Below are positions 1 through 10,100 of a stretch of 64,000 bases of DNA, one piece after another. The notes beneath the pieces are model-generated. The model saw only the letters and a list, made by a program, of their open reading frames with translations, searched no databases and was not told the origin of the DNA. Each line of letters opens with the position of its first letter. The stretch's first letter is position 1. This DNA is from JTS-RE37 sp041744575 (GTDB taxonomy: Bacteria > Bacteroidota > Bacteroidia > Flavobacteriales > Flavobacteriaceae). A program made the position numbers and the translations under genes. The stretch spans positions 10,815 to 74,814 of the forward strand of contig JBGTKP010000053.1 of NCBI GenBank assembly GCA_041744575.1. Direction: 5' to 3'.

Positions 1-589
1 TCTTCCGGAAGAAGTTTCGGGAAAGGCTGTAGAAATGGTTTCCATCCGGAAGGGTGAAATGACAGGGATGGAGGCCAGGGGAGAGCGGATGCATTGTGAA
101 TTTCTGATTCCGTCAAGAGGGATTATAGGCCTTAGAAACCAGTTGCTTACAGCAACAGCCGGAGAAGCCGTCATGGCCCACAGGTTCCTGGAATACCAAC
201 CAATGAAAGGGGAAGTCCCCCAGCGTCAGAACGGATCCCTGGTTTCTATGGAAAACGGGAAGGCGATACCTTATTCTATTGATAAGTTACAGGACAGAGG
301 TCGTTTTTTCATAGACCCGGGAGAGGATATCTATGAAGGACAGGTGATAGGTGAGAATTCGCGGGGAGATGATATGACGATCAACATTACCAAAACCAAA
401 AAATTGTCCAATGTGCGTTCCTCCGGGGCAGATGATAAGGCCAGGATCATCCCAGCAGTAAAATTCTCTCTCGAAGAAGCGCTGGAATATATTCAAAAGG
501 ACGAATATGTGGAGGTTACCCCCAAACACCTGAGACTGCGGAAGATTTATTTAAAGGAGGTCGACAGAAAACGCAACAGGATCGACTGA
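1..589 (+). CDS. typA: GTP-binding protein TypA/BipA, C-terminal part (5' end outside window)
   Basis: The reading frame is open from base 2 and ends at the TGA at 587-589, so this is the last 195 or so codons of a gene that begins before the window. The visible part matches the C-terminal region of TypA/BipA, a ribosome-associated translational GTPase of the EF-G family. It shows the stretch around EFLIPSRGIIGLRNQLLTAT, then GEDIYEGQVIGENSRGDDM and the tail VRSSGADDKARIIPAVKFSL, all typical of the BipA-specific C-terminal domain. The GTPase domain is not visible. The protein acts in the cytosol in ribosome assembly and stress adaptation (family knowledge). The next gene is on the opposite strand and ends 34 bases away. 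Confidence 0.96.
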   Translation, partial: LPEEVSGKAVEMVSIRKGEMTGMEARGERMHCEFLIPSRGIIGLRNQLLTATAGEAVMAHRFLEYQPMKGEVPQRQNGSLVSMENGKAIPYSIDKLQDRGRFFIDPGEDIYEGQVIGENSRGDDMTINITKTKKLSNVRSSGADDKARIIPAVKFSLEEALEYIQKDEYVEVTPKHLRLRKIYLKEVDRKRNRID

Positions 590-623
590 CCGCAGCAGGG
601 TCTCAAGGTCAAATCAGGGGTTG

Positions 624-1367
624 CTAAATCTGGCATTTAACACAGGCCGTGGCAGCTCCGATGATCCCGGCGTCATTCTGAAGCCCTGCAGCGATAACAG
701 GGGTTTCAATTTTAATAAATTCTCTGAATTCTGCAAAATCCTTAGATGCGCCTCCACCTAGGATGATCAGGTCCGGAGAGATGATCAGTTCTACGTACTT
801 CAAAAATTTATTGAACCTTTTGCCCCATTTTTTATAGGTTAGCCCTTCTTTGTCCTTCGCAGAACCTGCCGCCCAGGACTCGATCTTATCATATTTCTTA
901 TAGGGGATCTGGCCAAGTTCAAAGTTAGGGATCAATCGGCCATCGAGAAAAGCACCACTTCCCAGTCCCGTACCAATAGTGATCATAACCACGAAGCCCT
1001 CTTTGCCTCTTCCGATCCCGTAATTAATTGTGGCATAGCCTGCTGCATCTGCATCATTGATTACCGTAAATTCCAGGCCGGTGACCTTTTCAAAAAGGTG
1101 TTCCACATTCACCCCGTTCCAGTCAGAGTGGAGATTTCCGGAAGATTTACACACTCCGTTCTTGATAACCGTTGGAAATCCACATCCCACAGAGCCTGAG
1201 TAATTGAAGTGCTCAATAATTTGCTTCACCACCGCCGCCATTTCATCCGGCTTCCCTGAAGGGGGGGTGGGAATCCGAAAGCGCTCGGTAATCATTTCCC
1301 CGGTTTCCATTTTGACAAGGGCACCTTTTATGCCAGAACCGCCGATGTCTATTCCAAGTACTGCCAT
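624..1367 (-). CDS. ppgK: ROK-family kinase, polyphosphate glucokinase type
   Basis: This 247-residue cytosolic protein starts with an ATPase phosphate-1 loop (IDIGGSGIKGALV). It has the catalytic aspartate region VINDADAAGYA near residue 103 and the phosphate-2 motif TIGTGLGSGAF near 130, then ILGGGAS. Length and sequence fit polyphosphate/ATP glucokinases, which phosphorylate glucose to glucose 6-phosphate. The longer zinc-binding loop of many ROK repressors and sugar kinases (GHx9CxCGxxGC) is absent, and there is no N-terminal helix-turn-helix, which argues for an enzyme rather than a repressor. It converges with typA. The donor (polyphosphate or ATP) cannot be told from sequence alone. 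Confidence 0.88.
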   Translation of the reverse strand: MAVLGIDIGGSGIKGALVKMETGEMITERFRIPTPPSGKPDEMAAVVKQIIEHFNYSGSVGCGFPTVIKNGVCKSSGNLHSDWNGVNVEHLFEKVTGLEFTVINDADAAGYATINYGIGRGKEGFVVMITIGTGLGSGAFLDGRLIPNFELGQIPYKKYDKIESWAAGSAKDKEGLTYKKWGKRFNKFLKYVELIISPDLIILGGGASKDFAEFREFIKIETPVIAAGLQNDAGIIGAATACVKCQI

Positions 1368-1436
1368 AAGAAATTAATAAGGGTAAGGTTGTAGTTCATG
1401 GGCAAAAATAACAAAACTTTCAAAGCGGACCACCGC

Positions 1437-2252
1437 TTATTCCAGGTCCCCGTTCTCCTGTAAAAAGTCGAAGATCAATTGATCGGCCTCAGAAACACTT
1501 GTACGGTCTTTATAGGATAGCCAAACGATTTCTTCGGGGCCGGGATCTGGAAGGATGGGACCAACAAAGCTGGCCGTATAGCAGGTCTTACGCAAAAGGA
1601 TCGCCGGTTCCCGTCCCACTGCCTTACCTTCAAAGATCCCAATAAAGGTCAGGGAACGAAGCGTGAGTTCAATATGAAACAAGCCCTTCATTTCCCTGAA
1701 CAAGGCCTCGGCATCTGATTCGCCGCTGATCCTGATGCCTGCCGGCACCGTGAAGAATGGGTTCCCTGGCGATTTTACACACAGGATCTTGCGATCCAAA
1801 ATGTAGATCCACCCAACGGTGTCTATGATTTCTTCGGTTGGTTCAATATAATAGTCTATGGAATTCAGGGAATGGCCGCGATCTACCATGTCGAGGAAGT
1901 GATCAATGGCCCTGCCCAGGACAGTCAGGGTATTTAGCTTCCTGTTTCGTCCCAGGGCACTGGAAATGGTTTCGTCCCGGTTGCCGAATTTATAACCTCC
2001 GGGTTGAACCCACAGCAGGTTCAACAGATGCTGCATGACCACATTCCCCAATTGATCGATGGAGATCGCCGCCTTCAATAAATACTCTCCAAGGCCCGGT
2101 ACGCCCTTCATCAGAAAGCTGTACACCACCCCGGTTAAAAATCCTACCGGTACCGTGATCACAAATAAAACAATGGAAATAAGGAACAGCAAAATCCCGA
2201 TAAGCGGATTCGCTTTTTTATCGGGTTGATATACCTGTTTTTTTAAGATCAT
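1437..2252 (-). CDS. Membrane protein fused to a Nudix-like domain that lacks the catalytic glutamates
   Basis: The 271-residue protein has two parts. Residues 17-48 form one long or two short hydrophobic segments, followed to about residue 135 by a soluble stretch with GNRDETISSALGRNRKLNTL; this resembles small hypothetical membrane proteins of Bacteroidetes. Residues 141-270 resemble a Nudix hydrolase (GWIYILDRKILCVKSPGN, CYTASF, EEIVWLSYKDR). The Nudix box (172-194) keeps the first half (GIRISGE and RE), but the metal-binding part REUxEExGU reads REMKGLFHI, so both glutamates of the EE pair are missing. I infer a catalytically dead, possibly ligand-binding Nudix domain anchored at the membrane. 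The frame is continuous with no sign of a frameshift. Confidence 0.75.
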   Translation of the reverse strand: MILKKQVYQPDKKANPLIGILLFLISIVLFVITVPVGFLTGVVYSFLMKGVPGLGEYLLKAAISIDQLGNVVMQHLLNLLWVQPGGYKFGNRDETISSALGRNRKLNTLTVLGRAIDHFLDMVDRGHSLNSIDYYIEPTEEIIDTVGWIYILDRKILCVKSPGNPFFTVPAGIRISGESDAEALFREMKGLFHIELTLRSLTFIGIFEGKAVGREPAILLRKTCYTASFVGPILPDPGPEEIVWLSYKDRTSVSEADQLIFDFLQENGDLE

Positions 2253-2407
2253 TCGCTAGGCTATAAAAGCATCTTCAAAGCACCGGAACCCACAGAAAAG
2301 CGGACTGGCTTATCTGAATTAGGGTTCCGGTTGCCTTGTCAAGTTACGACTATTCGGTAGAATCAATGGATCAAGGAATAATTCCGCTCGGCCAGGGTTG
2401 TCTCTGC

Positions 2408-3607
2408 TCAGGAAGCTGCAGGCCTGTCAGCCATGGTTCCCCCATGCTTCTCCGCTTTTGAGGTACGGAGACTTAGCAGCAGGAAGCAGAGACTGAGTAC
2501 CATCAAAATGGCGCCAAGGAGATAAAATAATTGGGATACTGAAAGGATATCAAGTAGCGGGAGTAATAGCAAGGGCGATAAAAACTGGCCCATGAACCAG
2601 AAAGTGGTAAGACGTCCTATGCACCTGCCACGAATTTCCGGCGGGGCCAGCTGCATCACCCAAATGTTTCCATTCGGGATCATCAGGCCCATTCCAAGAC
2701 CTGCGAGCAGCATTCCAAACAGCACCATATTGTAGGATTGTCCATAGGCTACGCTGACATAGGCAGCTGCCATCAGCAGATAACCCATGGAAAAAATCTG
2801 CCGGAATCCGAAGCGGTCCTTAATACGGGAATAAAAAAAAGAGGCAATGGCAGAAAAAAAGGTGCTGGAGGCAATGGCGATACCAATGAGCGTATTACTT
2901 TCCACCCCAAGTGATTTCAAATAAAATGGAATCTGGACCGGGATAATAAAAAACAAGATCCATAGCAGCATGACATTAATATAGACCAGCCAAATAAGGG
3001 CCGGTGCTTTAATTGATTTAGGTCCCGGATCCGGAACCAGGTCCTTCACAGGTTCTTTTAAGTATAGCAGGGTAAAAGGTAAGATGACAACCGGAAACAG
3101 ATAAAGCAGAAAAGGTATCCGCCAGTTGATATCGGCAAGAATCCCACCAAGTGTGATAAAAATGATGCCGGCCAGGGACATTACTGCAATCTGCAGGCCT
3201 GCGAATTTCTGTCGGGATTGGCCCAGATAATAATCAGCTACCAAAGTGGTGACAATGGTCATTGATATCCCTACGCAAACGCCAAGAAGGGCACGGCCTA
3301 AAAGTATCAGGTAGATATTTTCAAGCCAGTAGCCAGAACTTCCCGCAACGGCGTAGAGCAGCAGGGATATGCCCAATGGTTTCAACCGTCCGAACCTGTC
3401 AATAAAGATGCCAGCCAACAGTGCGCTGAGGGCAATGAACAAGGCAGGAAATGACAACGAGAGTTTTACCAGGGACGCTCCCTGCGGATGGGATGCAAAG
3501 GCCCTGGACATATCCGGCAATGAAGCCGAGATCGTAATCATAGACATAATGGTAAGGCTGCTTACCAATAATAAGGTGGTTTTAACCTTCCAGCTTTCCG
3601 TATCCAT
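2408..3607 (-). CDS. MFS transporter (DHA1-like)
   Basis: From the ATG at 3605-3607 this is a 399-residue inner-membrane protein with about 12 hydrophobic segments. The loop after the second segment contains GIFIDRFGRLKPL, the major facilitator motif A, and a second copy-like loop SRIKDRFGFRQIF follows the seventh segment, as expected for two six-helix halves. An in-frame ATG 57 bases upstream adds a charged, non-hydrophobic tail; I prefer 3607 because AGGAAG lies about 12 bases before it and the protein then begins close to the first helix. The gene follows the sulfotransferase by 70 bases on the same strand, so it may be the third gene of an arylsulfotransferase-sulfotransferase-MFS unit. 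The substrate is unknown; export of a sulfated small molecule is my inference from context. Confidence 0.88.
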   Translation of the reverse strand: MDTESWKVKTTLLLVSSLTIMSMITISASLPDMSRAFASHPQGASLVKLSLSFPALFIALSALLAGIFIDRFGRLKPLGISLLLYAVAGSSGYWLENIYLILLGRALLGVCVGISMTIVTTLVADYYLGQSRQKFAGLQIAVMSLAGIIFITLGGILADINWRIPFLLYLFPVVILPFTLLYLKEPVKDLVPDPGPKSIKAPALIWLVYINVMLLWILFFIIPVQIPFYLKSLGVESNTLIGIAIASSTFFSAIASFFYSRIKDRFGFRQIFSMGYLLMAAAYVSVAYGQSYNMVLFGMLLAGLGMGLMIPNGNIWVMQLAPPEIRGRCIGRLTTFWFMGQFLSPLLLLPLLDILSVSQLFYLLGAILMVLSLCFLLLSLRTSKAEKHGGTMADRPAAS

Positions 3608-3677
3608 AAATCTCACACTTCCTGAAAATGGAGGATCTCTAGGGCCACAGGCCGCGATGGCCATATGGGCGAAGGGA

Positions 3678-4358
3678 TCAGACCATATTTCCTTTCATTA
3701 ATTGTGGCAGCATCTCCTTGAAATTCTCTTTTTTATTCAAATGCGGGAGGGCTTCATTTGGGATTGGAACTCCAAGGAAGGTGCAAAGCGGGGCCCATCC
3801 CTCGGCTACGTCATATACCAGTAATTTTTGCGCTGGCACTGTCGCCTTTACTTCCTTTATATGTGCATCCCACACCGATTTTGCAAAGGCCTTGTCCTGG
3901 AATTTTCCCTGAAGTTCCCGTGCAAAAAAGCGTTTTTTAAAGAATTTTATGCACTTGACCACTTTTCTTGCCCGGGGATTGGTGAGCAGCTTGCCGATCA
4001 TCTTTATTTTTTCTCCTGGAGTCTGCGGTCCGGCCTTCCATACGGTGCTGGTCACACTGTTGTACCAGGCATCAAAATCGCGGACAGTTAGAATCACCTT
4101 GGCTTCCGGATACTGTTTCATATGCTCCTTATACCAAGGATATCCGGGAAAATCGACCGTGGCGTCATATCCCTTGTAAAGTCCTGCCCAATCCGTATCA
4201 CCAGTGGTATCCAGGGTGGTCCAGTAATGGAGCATGTCCGGTTGGACCAACAGCTCCTTCATATGGTATACTTTTTTAAATCCAAGCTTTTCAAGGCATC
4301 CCTTAAGTGTTGTGGTTCCTGTTCTCGGAAATCCGGCTCCTATTATTTTTATCGACAT
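3678..4358 (-). CDS. Cytosolic sulfotransferase family protein (PAPS-type)
   Basis: From the ATG at 4356-4358 the protein has 226 residues and starts MSIKIIGAGFPRTGTTTLKG. The FPRTGTTTL loop is the 5'-phosphosulfate-binding (P-loop-like) motif of PAPS-dependent sulfotransferases, and KVILTVRDFDAWYNS is the typical 3'-phosphate-binding stretch. No signal peptide is present, so it should act in the cytosol, moving a sulfuryl group from PAPS to a hydroxyl or amine acceptor. A longer frame runs back to 4493 but would overlap the end of the upstream gene by about 100 bases, and the family begins near the chosen start. The leader is A-rich without a Shine-Dalgarno, common in Bacteroidetes. It lies 31 bases after an exported arylsulfotransferase-like gene. 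The acceptor is unknown. Confidence 0.85.
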   Translation of the reverse strand: MSIKIIGAGFPRTGTTTLKGCLEKLGFKKVYHMKELLVQPDMLHYWTTLDTTGDTDWAGLYKGYDATVDFPGYPWYKEHMKQYPEAKVILTVRDFDAWYNSVTSTVWKAGPQTPGEKIKMIGKLLTNPRARKVVKCIKFFKKRFFARELQGKFQDKAFAKSVWDAHIKEVKATVPAQKLLVYDVAEGWAPLCTFLGVPIPNEALPHLNKKENFKEMLPQLMKGNMV

Positions 4359-4389
4359 GGCTGTTTTTTTTATGGTTGGATTTATTTTT

Positions 4390-6063
4390 TCACTGTACAC
4401 TATCTTTCTCCTTAGGGGCGGGGGGCATTTTAAATACAAATGGTTCCGGCTGCGGGGAAATGGGTTTGAGCTCCTTTCCTGAAAGTGCGGCATGATCTGG
4501 TTGAATATGTGTTGCCCTGAATTGATTGTACATGAACGGACCTACTGGTTGGGCACGGCTGCCGTCAGGCAGACGGTAGTGTTCGTTATAGGGATTCCAG
4601 TATTCCCACACGATCTTATTGTCAGGGGTGACTTCAAATAACCTGCCACTGGCACCGGAGGTTATAAAAGTGTTCCCGTTTTTCATCCTGTGTGCGCCGG
4701 AAATAAAGGCGGAATAAAACGAATATTTATCCGGAGCCATATACGACCAGCTCGGTTCATCGGGTCCGAATGCCGCCGGATCTTCCAGGAGATAACCACC
4801 ATCACCGACGGGGACACTGATTTCGTAAACCGCGCTGTAGTTGCCGAAATCCCCAACACTAATTTGCGGATCCGGTGACTTGGCCGTTGCAAATGCTGCG
4901 AACATGCTGGGGAGTTTATTGCCGGGACCTTCAATATCATTATTAAAAACGATCAGATTTCCAGCCCCGGGATAGCCCTCAGGGATCCATTTCACATCGT
5001 GCTGGCCAAACAATTTCTGATCCTCTTCAGTCCCCCGTCCATAATTTGCCGGATTGCCCCAACGGTATAACAACTCCCCGCCATGGCCGGCCTTTCCCCC
5101 GGTACTTCCTCTGGCCTCCTCAGTCGTGGTGCTATGATCTATGATCATAATTTCATTATATCCCGGAACGCTGATCACGATCTGATCCAAAGCCTCATTG
5201 TAGCCAATGGCGTTGGTATGTGTAATATCCGAACCGCGATTCTCCACCGTGGCATTCGAAGTTGCAGATCCGTTTTTTATCTGTTCATTGATTTGCTCCT
5301 GGGTCACCGGAGGACCACCGCCTGCTTCATCCCCCCCGGCGTTGATATTGATTTTTCGGGGGTTTTCCGCGATCACTCCGTAATTCGCTTTCTTCTGATC
5401 AAAGTCCTGAATCAAATGGTCCCACATGTGCCACTCCCATACGATTTCTCCACCTTCCGGTTTTGTTGGCTTGATTTCAATGATCTTATCGGGCCATAAT
5501 CCCGCCTTGGGGATGTGTTTTGGATCCCTGCCGGCGGCTGCTGCTTCTACCGGGGTTTTGGCCTCATAAGAAATGGCAAGAATATTCCCGTTGGGCATGA
5601 TCTCAATATCATGGTGGATCAACTGTTTCTCATCTGCCCATTTGAAACTCCACACCTGATTTCCTTCCCAGTCATATTCAGTGATCCGCCCAGACTGACC
5701 TCCGGCGGCAAAGGTGGGGAAATTCTCATCCCGTTCCAGACGAACCAGGTTGCCGTTCTTAAGCAGGTAAGCGTTCATGGAATTGAGCTGCCCCTCCCAT
5801 TTATGAACTACTGACCCGTCCAAATCCAGTAAATAGGTTCGTTTGCTCTCACTTGGTACCAGGAGCACAAAACCCGGGGTGGCCTCCGCGGTTCGGGAGA
5901 TCAGCCCTCGTTTAGCCATCAACCCGGTAACACTTCGGGTATCCTCCGGCTTCCACTGCCGAACCTCGGTATTTTCCGCAATGACCGGTTTGGGAGATTC
6001 CCTTTTGCAGGATTGGAAAGTCAATAACAGCGCACATAATAGTGCAATTCCTCTGATTTTCAT
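4390..6063 (-). CDS. Arylsulfotransferase (ASST)-like lipoprotein, paralogue of the gene at 62682
   Basis: From the ATG at 6061-6063 the protein has 557 residues and an SPII signal peptide ending LLTFQSC (lipid-modified Cys about residue 19), so it is an envelope lipoprotein. The body has beta-propeller-like repeats (LLDLDGSVVHKWEG, ITEYDWEGNQVWSFKW, IVWEWHMWDHLIQD), typical of PAPS-independent aryl-sulfate sulfotransferases. These enzymes move a sulfate group between phenols through a sulfated histidine (family knowledge). Conserved-looking motifs are LIHHD (about 149), THTNA (282), RWGNP (334), GQHDVKW (355) and ISGAHRM (458); which histidine is the nucleophile needs an alignment. A 21-codon upstream extension to 6126 is rejected because it would bury the signal peptide. 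It is probably the first gene of a unit with the sulfotransferase and MFS genes. Donor and acceptor are unknown. Confidence 0.85.
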   Translation of the reverse strand: MKIRGIALLCALLLTFQSCKRESPKPVIAENTEVRQWKPEDTRSVTGLMAKRGLISRTAEATPGFVLLVPSESKRTYLLDLDGSVVHKWEGQLNSMNAYLLKNGNLVRLERDENFPTFAAGGQSGRITEYDWEGNQVWSFKWADEKQLIHHDIEIMPNGNILAISYEAKTPVEAAAAGRDPKHIPKAGLWPDKIIEIKPTKPEGGEIVWEWHMWDHLIQDFDQKKANYGVIAENPRKININAGGDEAGGGPPVTQEQINEQIKNGSATSNATVENRGSDITHTNAIGYNEALDQIVISVPGYNEIMIIDHSTTTEEARGSTGGKAGHGGELLYRWGNPANYGRGTEEDQKLFGQHDVKWIPEGYPGAGNLIVFNNDIEGPGNKLPSMFAAFATAKSPDPQISVGDFGNYSAVYEISVPVGDGGYLLEDPAAFGPDEPSWSYMAPDKYSFYSAFISGAHRMKNGNTFITSGASGRLFEVTPDNKIVWEYWNPYNEHYRLPDGSRAQPVGPFMYNQFRATHIQPDHAALSGKELKPISPQPEPFVFKMPPAPKEKDSVQ

Positions 6064-6352
6064 AGGGTTGTGTTTAGGTTGTAATGTATTTTTATAATAT
6101 GCGGGGGAGAAATATTGTCCATCCATTCATCACAGGAATGCGGTTTTTTCAAAGGCCGGACCAAAAGCTCAGGCACAGGAAAAACCATTCCCTGGACGAC
6201 TCCTAAAGTAACTATTTTCACTAGATCCCGGTAGCTAACTGATTAAAAATGTTTTTATAGACTTTTGCTGACAGCCCTCGATGGAAAGTCTTACATAATT
6301 CCAGGCTATTGAGATTCTGGACGAGGGGTTGTGGCAATTCCCTATCCTGTAT

Positions 6353-7036
6353 TTATACGGCCTTTTGGATGACTTCGAAAACCTTGTTCCCATCGCATTT
6401 CAGGGTCTTCGACGGGTATTTCAAGATCAACGCGTAGTCATGGGTCGCCATCAGAATGGTTCGACCGTTTTTATTGATTTCCTGCAGCACTTTCATCACT
6501 TCGACACTGGTTTGCGGATCGAGGTTTCCGGTCGGCTCATCCGCAAGGATCAATTCAGGATCATTCAGCAGGGCCCTGGCTATGGCAATCCTTTGCTGCT
6601 CTCCTCCCGATAATTCATGTGGAAATTTAAACCCCTTTGTTTTCATTCCTACCTTGATCAATACCTCTTCCATCTTTGCCTCCATACGGGCCTGATCTTT
6701 CCATCCCGTAGCCTTGAGTACAAAATGAAGGTTGCCGTTTACATTCCGGTCCGGCAACAGTTTGAAATCCTGAAAAACGATCCCGAGCTTTCTCCTGAGA
6801 TAAGGGATATCCTTTTCCTTCATGGTCTTTAGATTAAATCCCACAACGTTGCCTTCACCCTGGCGCAAAGGCAGATCCGCATACAAAGTTTTCATAAAAC
6901 TGCTTTTGCCACTCCCTGTTTTCCCGATAAGGTATACAAATTCTCCTTCCCTTACCTCCAGCGTGATATCATTTAATACCATATTGTCTACCTGGAAAAC
7001 CGCGACCTCCTTCAATGATAAAATACTTTCAGCCAT
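6353..7036 (-). CDS. ftsE: Cell-division ABC ATPase FtsE
   Basis: This 227-residue cytosolic ATPase has the Walker A motif GKTGSGKSS (residues about 37-45), the signature LSGGEQQR, Walker B LILADEPTGNLD and the H-loop MATHDY. Length and sequence fit FtsE, which with the membrane partner FtsX controls peptidoglycan hydrolases at the division site. No ftsX is adjacent; separation of the two genes is common in Bacteroidetes. It diverges from the TPR-protein gene, with 150 bases between them that should hold both promoters. LolD-type lipoprotein ATPases are close relatives, so the name rests on overall similarity and context. Confidence 0.9.
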   Translation of the reverse strand: MAESILSLKEVAVFQVDNMVLNDITLEVREGEFVYLIGKTGSGKSSFMKTLYADLPLRQGEGNVVGFNLKTMKEKDIPYLRRKLGIVFQDFKLLPDRNVNGNLHFVLKATGWKDQARMEAKMEEVLIKVGMKTKGFKFPHELSGGEQQRIAIARALLNDPELILADEPTGNLDPQTSVEVMKVLQEINKNGRTILMATHDYALILKYPSKTLKCDGNKVFEVIQKAV

Positions 7037-7186
7037 AGCTTTTTTGTTGACATAAAAGTAATAAGTTCCTGCATAGAATGATGACGGACATTGATTTTTC
7101 TGTTAATTAGACGGGATGTATACTTGAGTACAATATTTGACGTTATTAAATTGAAATACGGTAATTCTTAACAGCTCGAGAACGCT

Positions 7187-10100
7187 ATGAAATGTAAAAA
7201 AACCGCGCTTCTGCTAAGTTTCTTTGGCGGCGCAGTCTTCAGCTTTGCCCAGGAATCAAAGATCTATACCCACGATCTAAAGCAATACCAGGATGCCCTT
7301 GCACTTTACAATAATAAGCAGTACCAGGCTGCACAGACTCTTTTTGAGGAGGTAGGCGACAACAGCAGGGATCCGGAAACCCAGGCCAATAGTGCCTATT
7401 ATGCGGCGAATGCCGCTGTCCGTCTGAATCAGCTCGGTGCAGACCGGTTGATGGAAGACTTTGTTGAGCAATACCCTACTTCCACCAAACGCAATTCTGC
7501 TTTCCTTGATGTGGCCGATTATTACTTTGAAAACGGTAAATATCCCTATGCCCTGAAATGGTATGCCAAAGTGGATCAGAGTGCGATGGCCAGAAAGGAA
7601 ATGGAGCGCTTTAACTTCAATATGGGTTATTCCCTGTTCTCCTCGCAGAAGTCCAGGGAAGCAGAAAGCTACCTGAACAAAGTCACCACCTCTCCGACCT
7701 ATGGGTCGCAGGCAAAATATTACCTTGGTTATATCGCCTACCAGCAGGACGATTATGAAGGAGCTAACAAACGATTTGATCAGATCACGGATCAAAAGTT
7801 ACTCGATGAAAAGCTTTCCTATTATCAGGCCGACATGAACTTTAAGCTGGGAAGGTTTGAAGAAGCCATCACCCTTGCCAAAAAACAAATCCCAAAATCG
7901 GATCGCGAAGAAGTTTCTGAACTCAATAAGATCATAGGTGAGAGCTACTTTAACCTGAAACAATACGCGGATGCCATCACCTACCTTAAGGAGTACAAAG
8001 GACAGCGTGGAAAATGGAGCAATACGGACTATTACCTGCTGGGTTATTCCTATTATCAGCAAAAGGATTATGCGAATGCGATCCAGCAATTCAATAAGAT
8101 CATTGGCGGAACAAACAGCGTTTCACAAAATGCCTATTACCACCTGGCGGAATGCTATCTGGAATCGGATAAAAAACAAGAAGCACTCAATGCCTTCCGT
8201 AATGCTTCACAGATGGATTTCAGTCCGGAAATACAGATGGACGCCTACCTGAATTATGCCAGGCTCAGTTATGAAATTGGCAATGCCTATGAACCGGTGC
8301 CCGGTGTTTTGACCTCATTTCTTCGAAAATATCCCAACCATGAAAGCTCAGGTGAAATTCAGGAACTGCTGGTTGATTCCTATATCACTTCCAGAAATTT
8401 TGAAGGAGCCATGGCCCTGTTGGAGGAGAACAGAAATTTTGCAAGCAAGGCAACCTATCAGAAGGTAGCCTTTTACCGTGGGGTTGAACTTTTTCTTGAG
8501 GCCGATTATGTCGGCGCTGCGGACAATTTCCAAAAGTCACTTGGCAGTGCCGAGGATCAGATTTTCAAAGCCAGGGCCAGTTACTGGAAAGCGGAATCAG
8601 AATACCTGTTGAACCGCTTTGAAGAAGCACTGGCGGGGTTTATTCAATTCCAGCAAAATCCCGTGGCATCATCCACTCCGGAATATTCGGATCTGGAATA
8701 CAACCTGGGGTATACTTATTTTAAAATCAAGGACTATAACAATGCCATAACCCATTTTAAATCATATTCAGCCAATCAGGATCGGCCGCAAAAGAAGAAT
8801 GATGCCCTGGTCCGGCTGGGGGACAGTTATTTTGTTACCAGTAAATACTGGCCGGCCATCGAAGCCTATAACCTTGCCTTAGATGCCAATGGACCCGAAA
8901 AGGATTATGCGGCCTTTCAAAAAGCTTTGAGTTATGGTTTCGTAGACCGGAATGACACTAAGATGGAGGATCTTAATTCCTTTGTGTCCCGGTTCCCGAA
9001 CTCCTCACTGAAGGACGATGCCTTATTCGAACTGGGAAATTCGTATGTAAGGGCGAATCGGGAACAGGAGGGCCTGCAGACGTATGACCGCCTGATTAGT
9101 GAATATCCTGCGAGCGGCCTGTCCCCGCAGGCCATGCTTAGGCAGGGACTTGTGCACTACAATGCGAGCAGGAATGAGCAGGCGCTTACCAGGTTTAAAA
9201 CAGTGGTGAGAGACCATCCCAATACCCAGGAGGCCATTCAGGCAGTCGCAACGGCAAGGCTTATTTATGTCGATATGGGGAGGGTGGAGGAATATGCCTC
9301 ATGGGTCAAGGGCCTGGATTTTGTTGAAGTTACCGACACAGAACTTGACAATGCCACTTTTGAGTCTGCCAATAAACAGCAACTTGACGGCAAGAATGAG
9401 GCTGCCATCAAAGGTTACGAAAATTACATCCGTCAATTTCCCAACGGCCTTCATGCCATGAATGCCAACTTTAACCTGGCCCAGATCTATTTTACAAAAG
9501 GAAATCAGGACAAGGCACTTAATCATTATCAATATGTCGCGGACAGGGGTGCCAGCGAATATTCCGAACAAGCCCTAACAAGGGTTTGCGAAATTTATAT
9601 CGGCAAAAAAGATTATGTAAAAGCCCTGCCTTTTCTGGAGAGACTGGAGGCCATGGCCGACATCCCACAAAACCGGACTTTTGCGCAGTCGAACCTGATG
9701 AAGGGGTATTATCAACAAAAAAATTATGAACAGACCCTCGCCTATGCCGACAAGGTTCTGAACACGTCCGGGATTGACAATCGTATCCGCAGCGATGCCC
9801 AGATAATGATAGCCAGATCTGCTATACAGACGGGCAATCAGGAGAAGGCCGAAGCCGCTTATAAAGAGGTATTGCAGATAGCGACCGGAGAAACGGCAGC
9901 GGAAGCCCTTTATTATGATGCCTATTTTAAGAACAAAGGCGGGGCTTTTGAATCTTCCAATGCTTCCGTTCAGAAACTGGCAAAGGATTATTCCGCTTAC
10001 AAGGAATGGGGAGGGAAAGGATTGGTACTGATGGCGACCAACTTCTATGCCGTTGGGGACGCTTACCAGGCGACTTACATACTCGAAAGTGTCATATCAA

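Noticed and set aside
5083..5499. Open frame of 138 codons on the plus strand
   Set aside because: It lies fully inside the ASST-like gene on the other strand, has no ribosome site and no family-like sequence.
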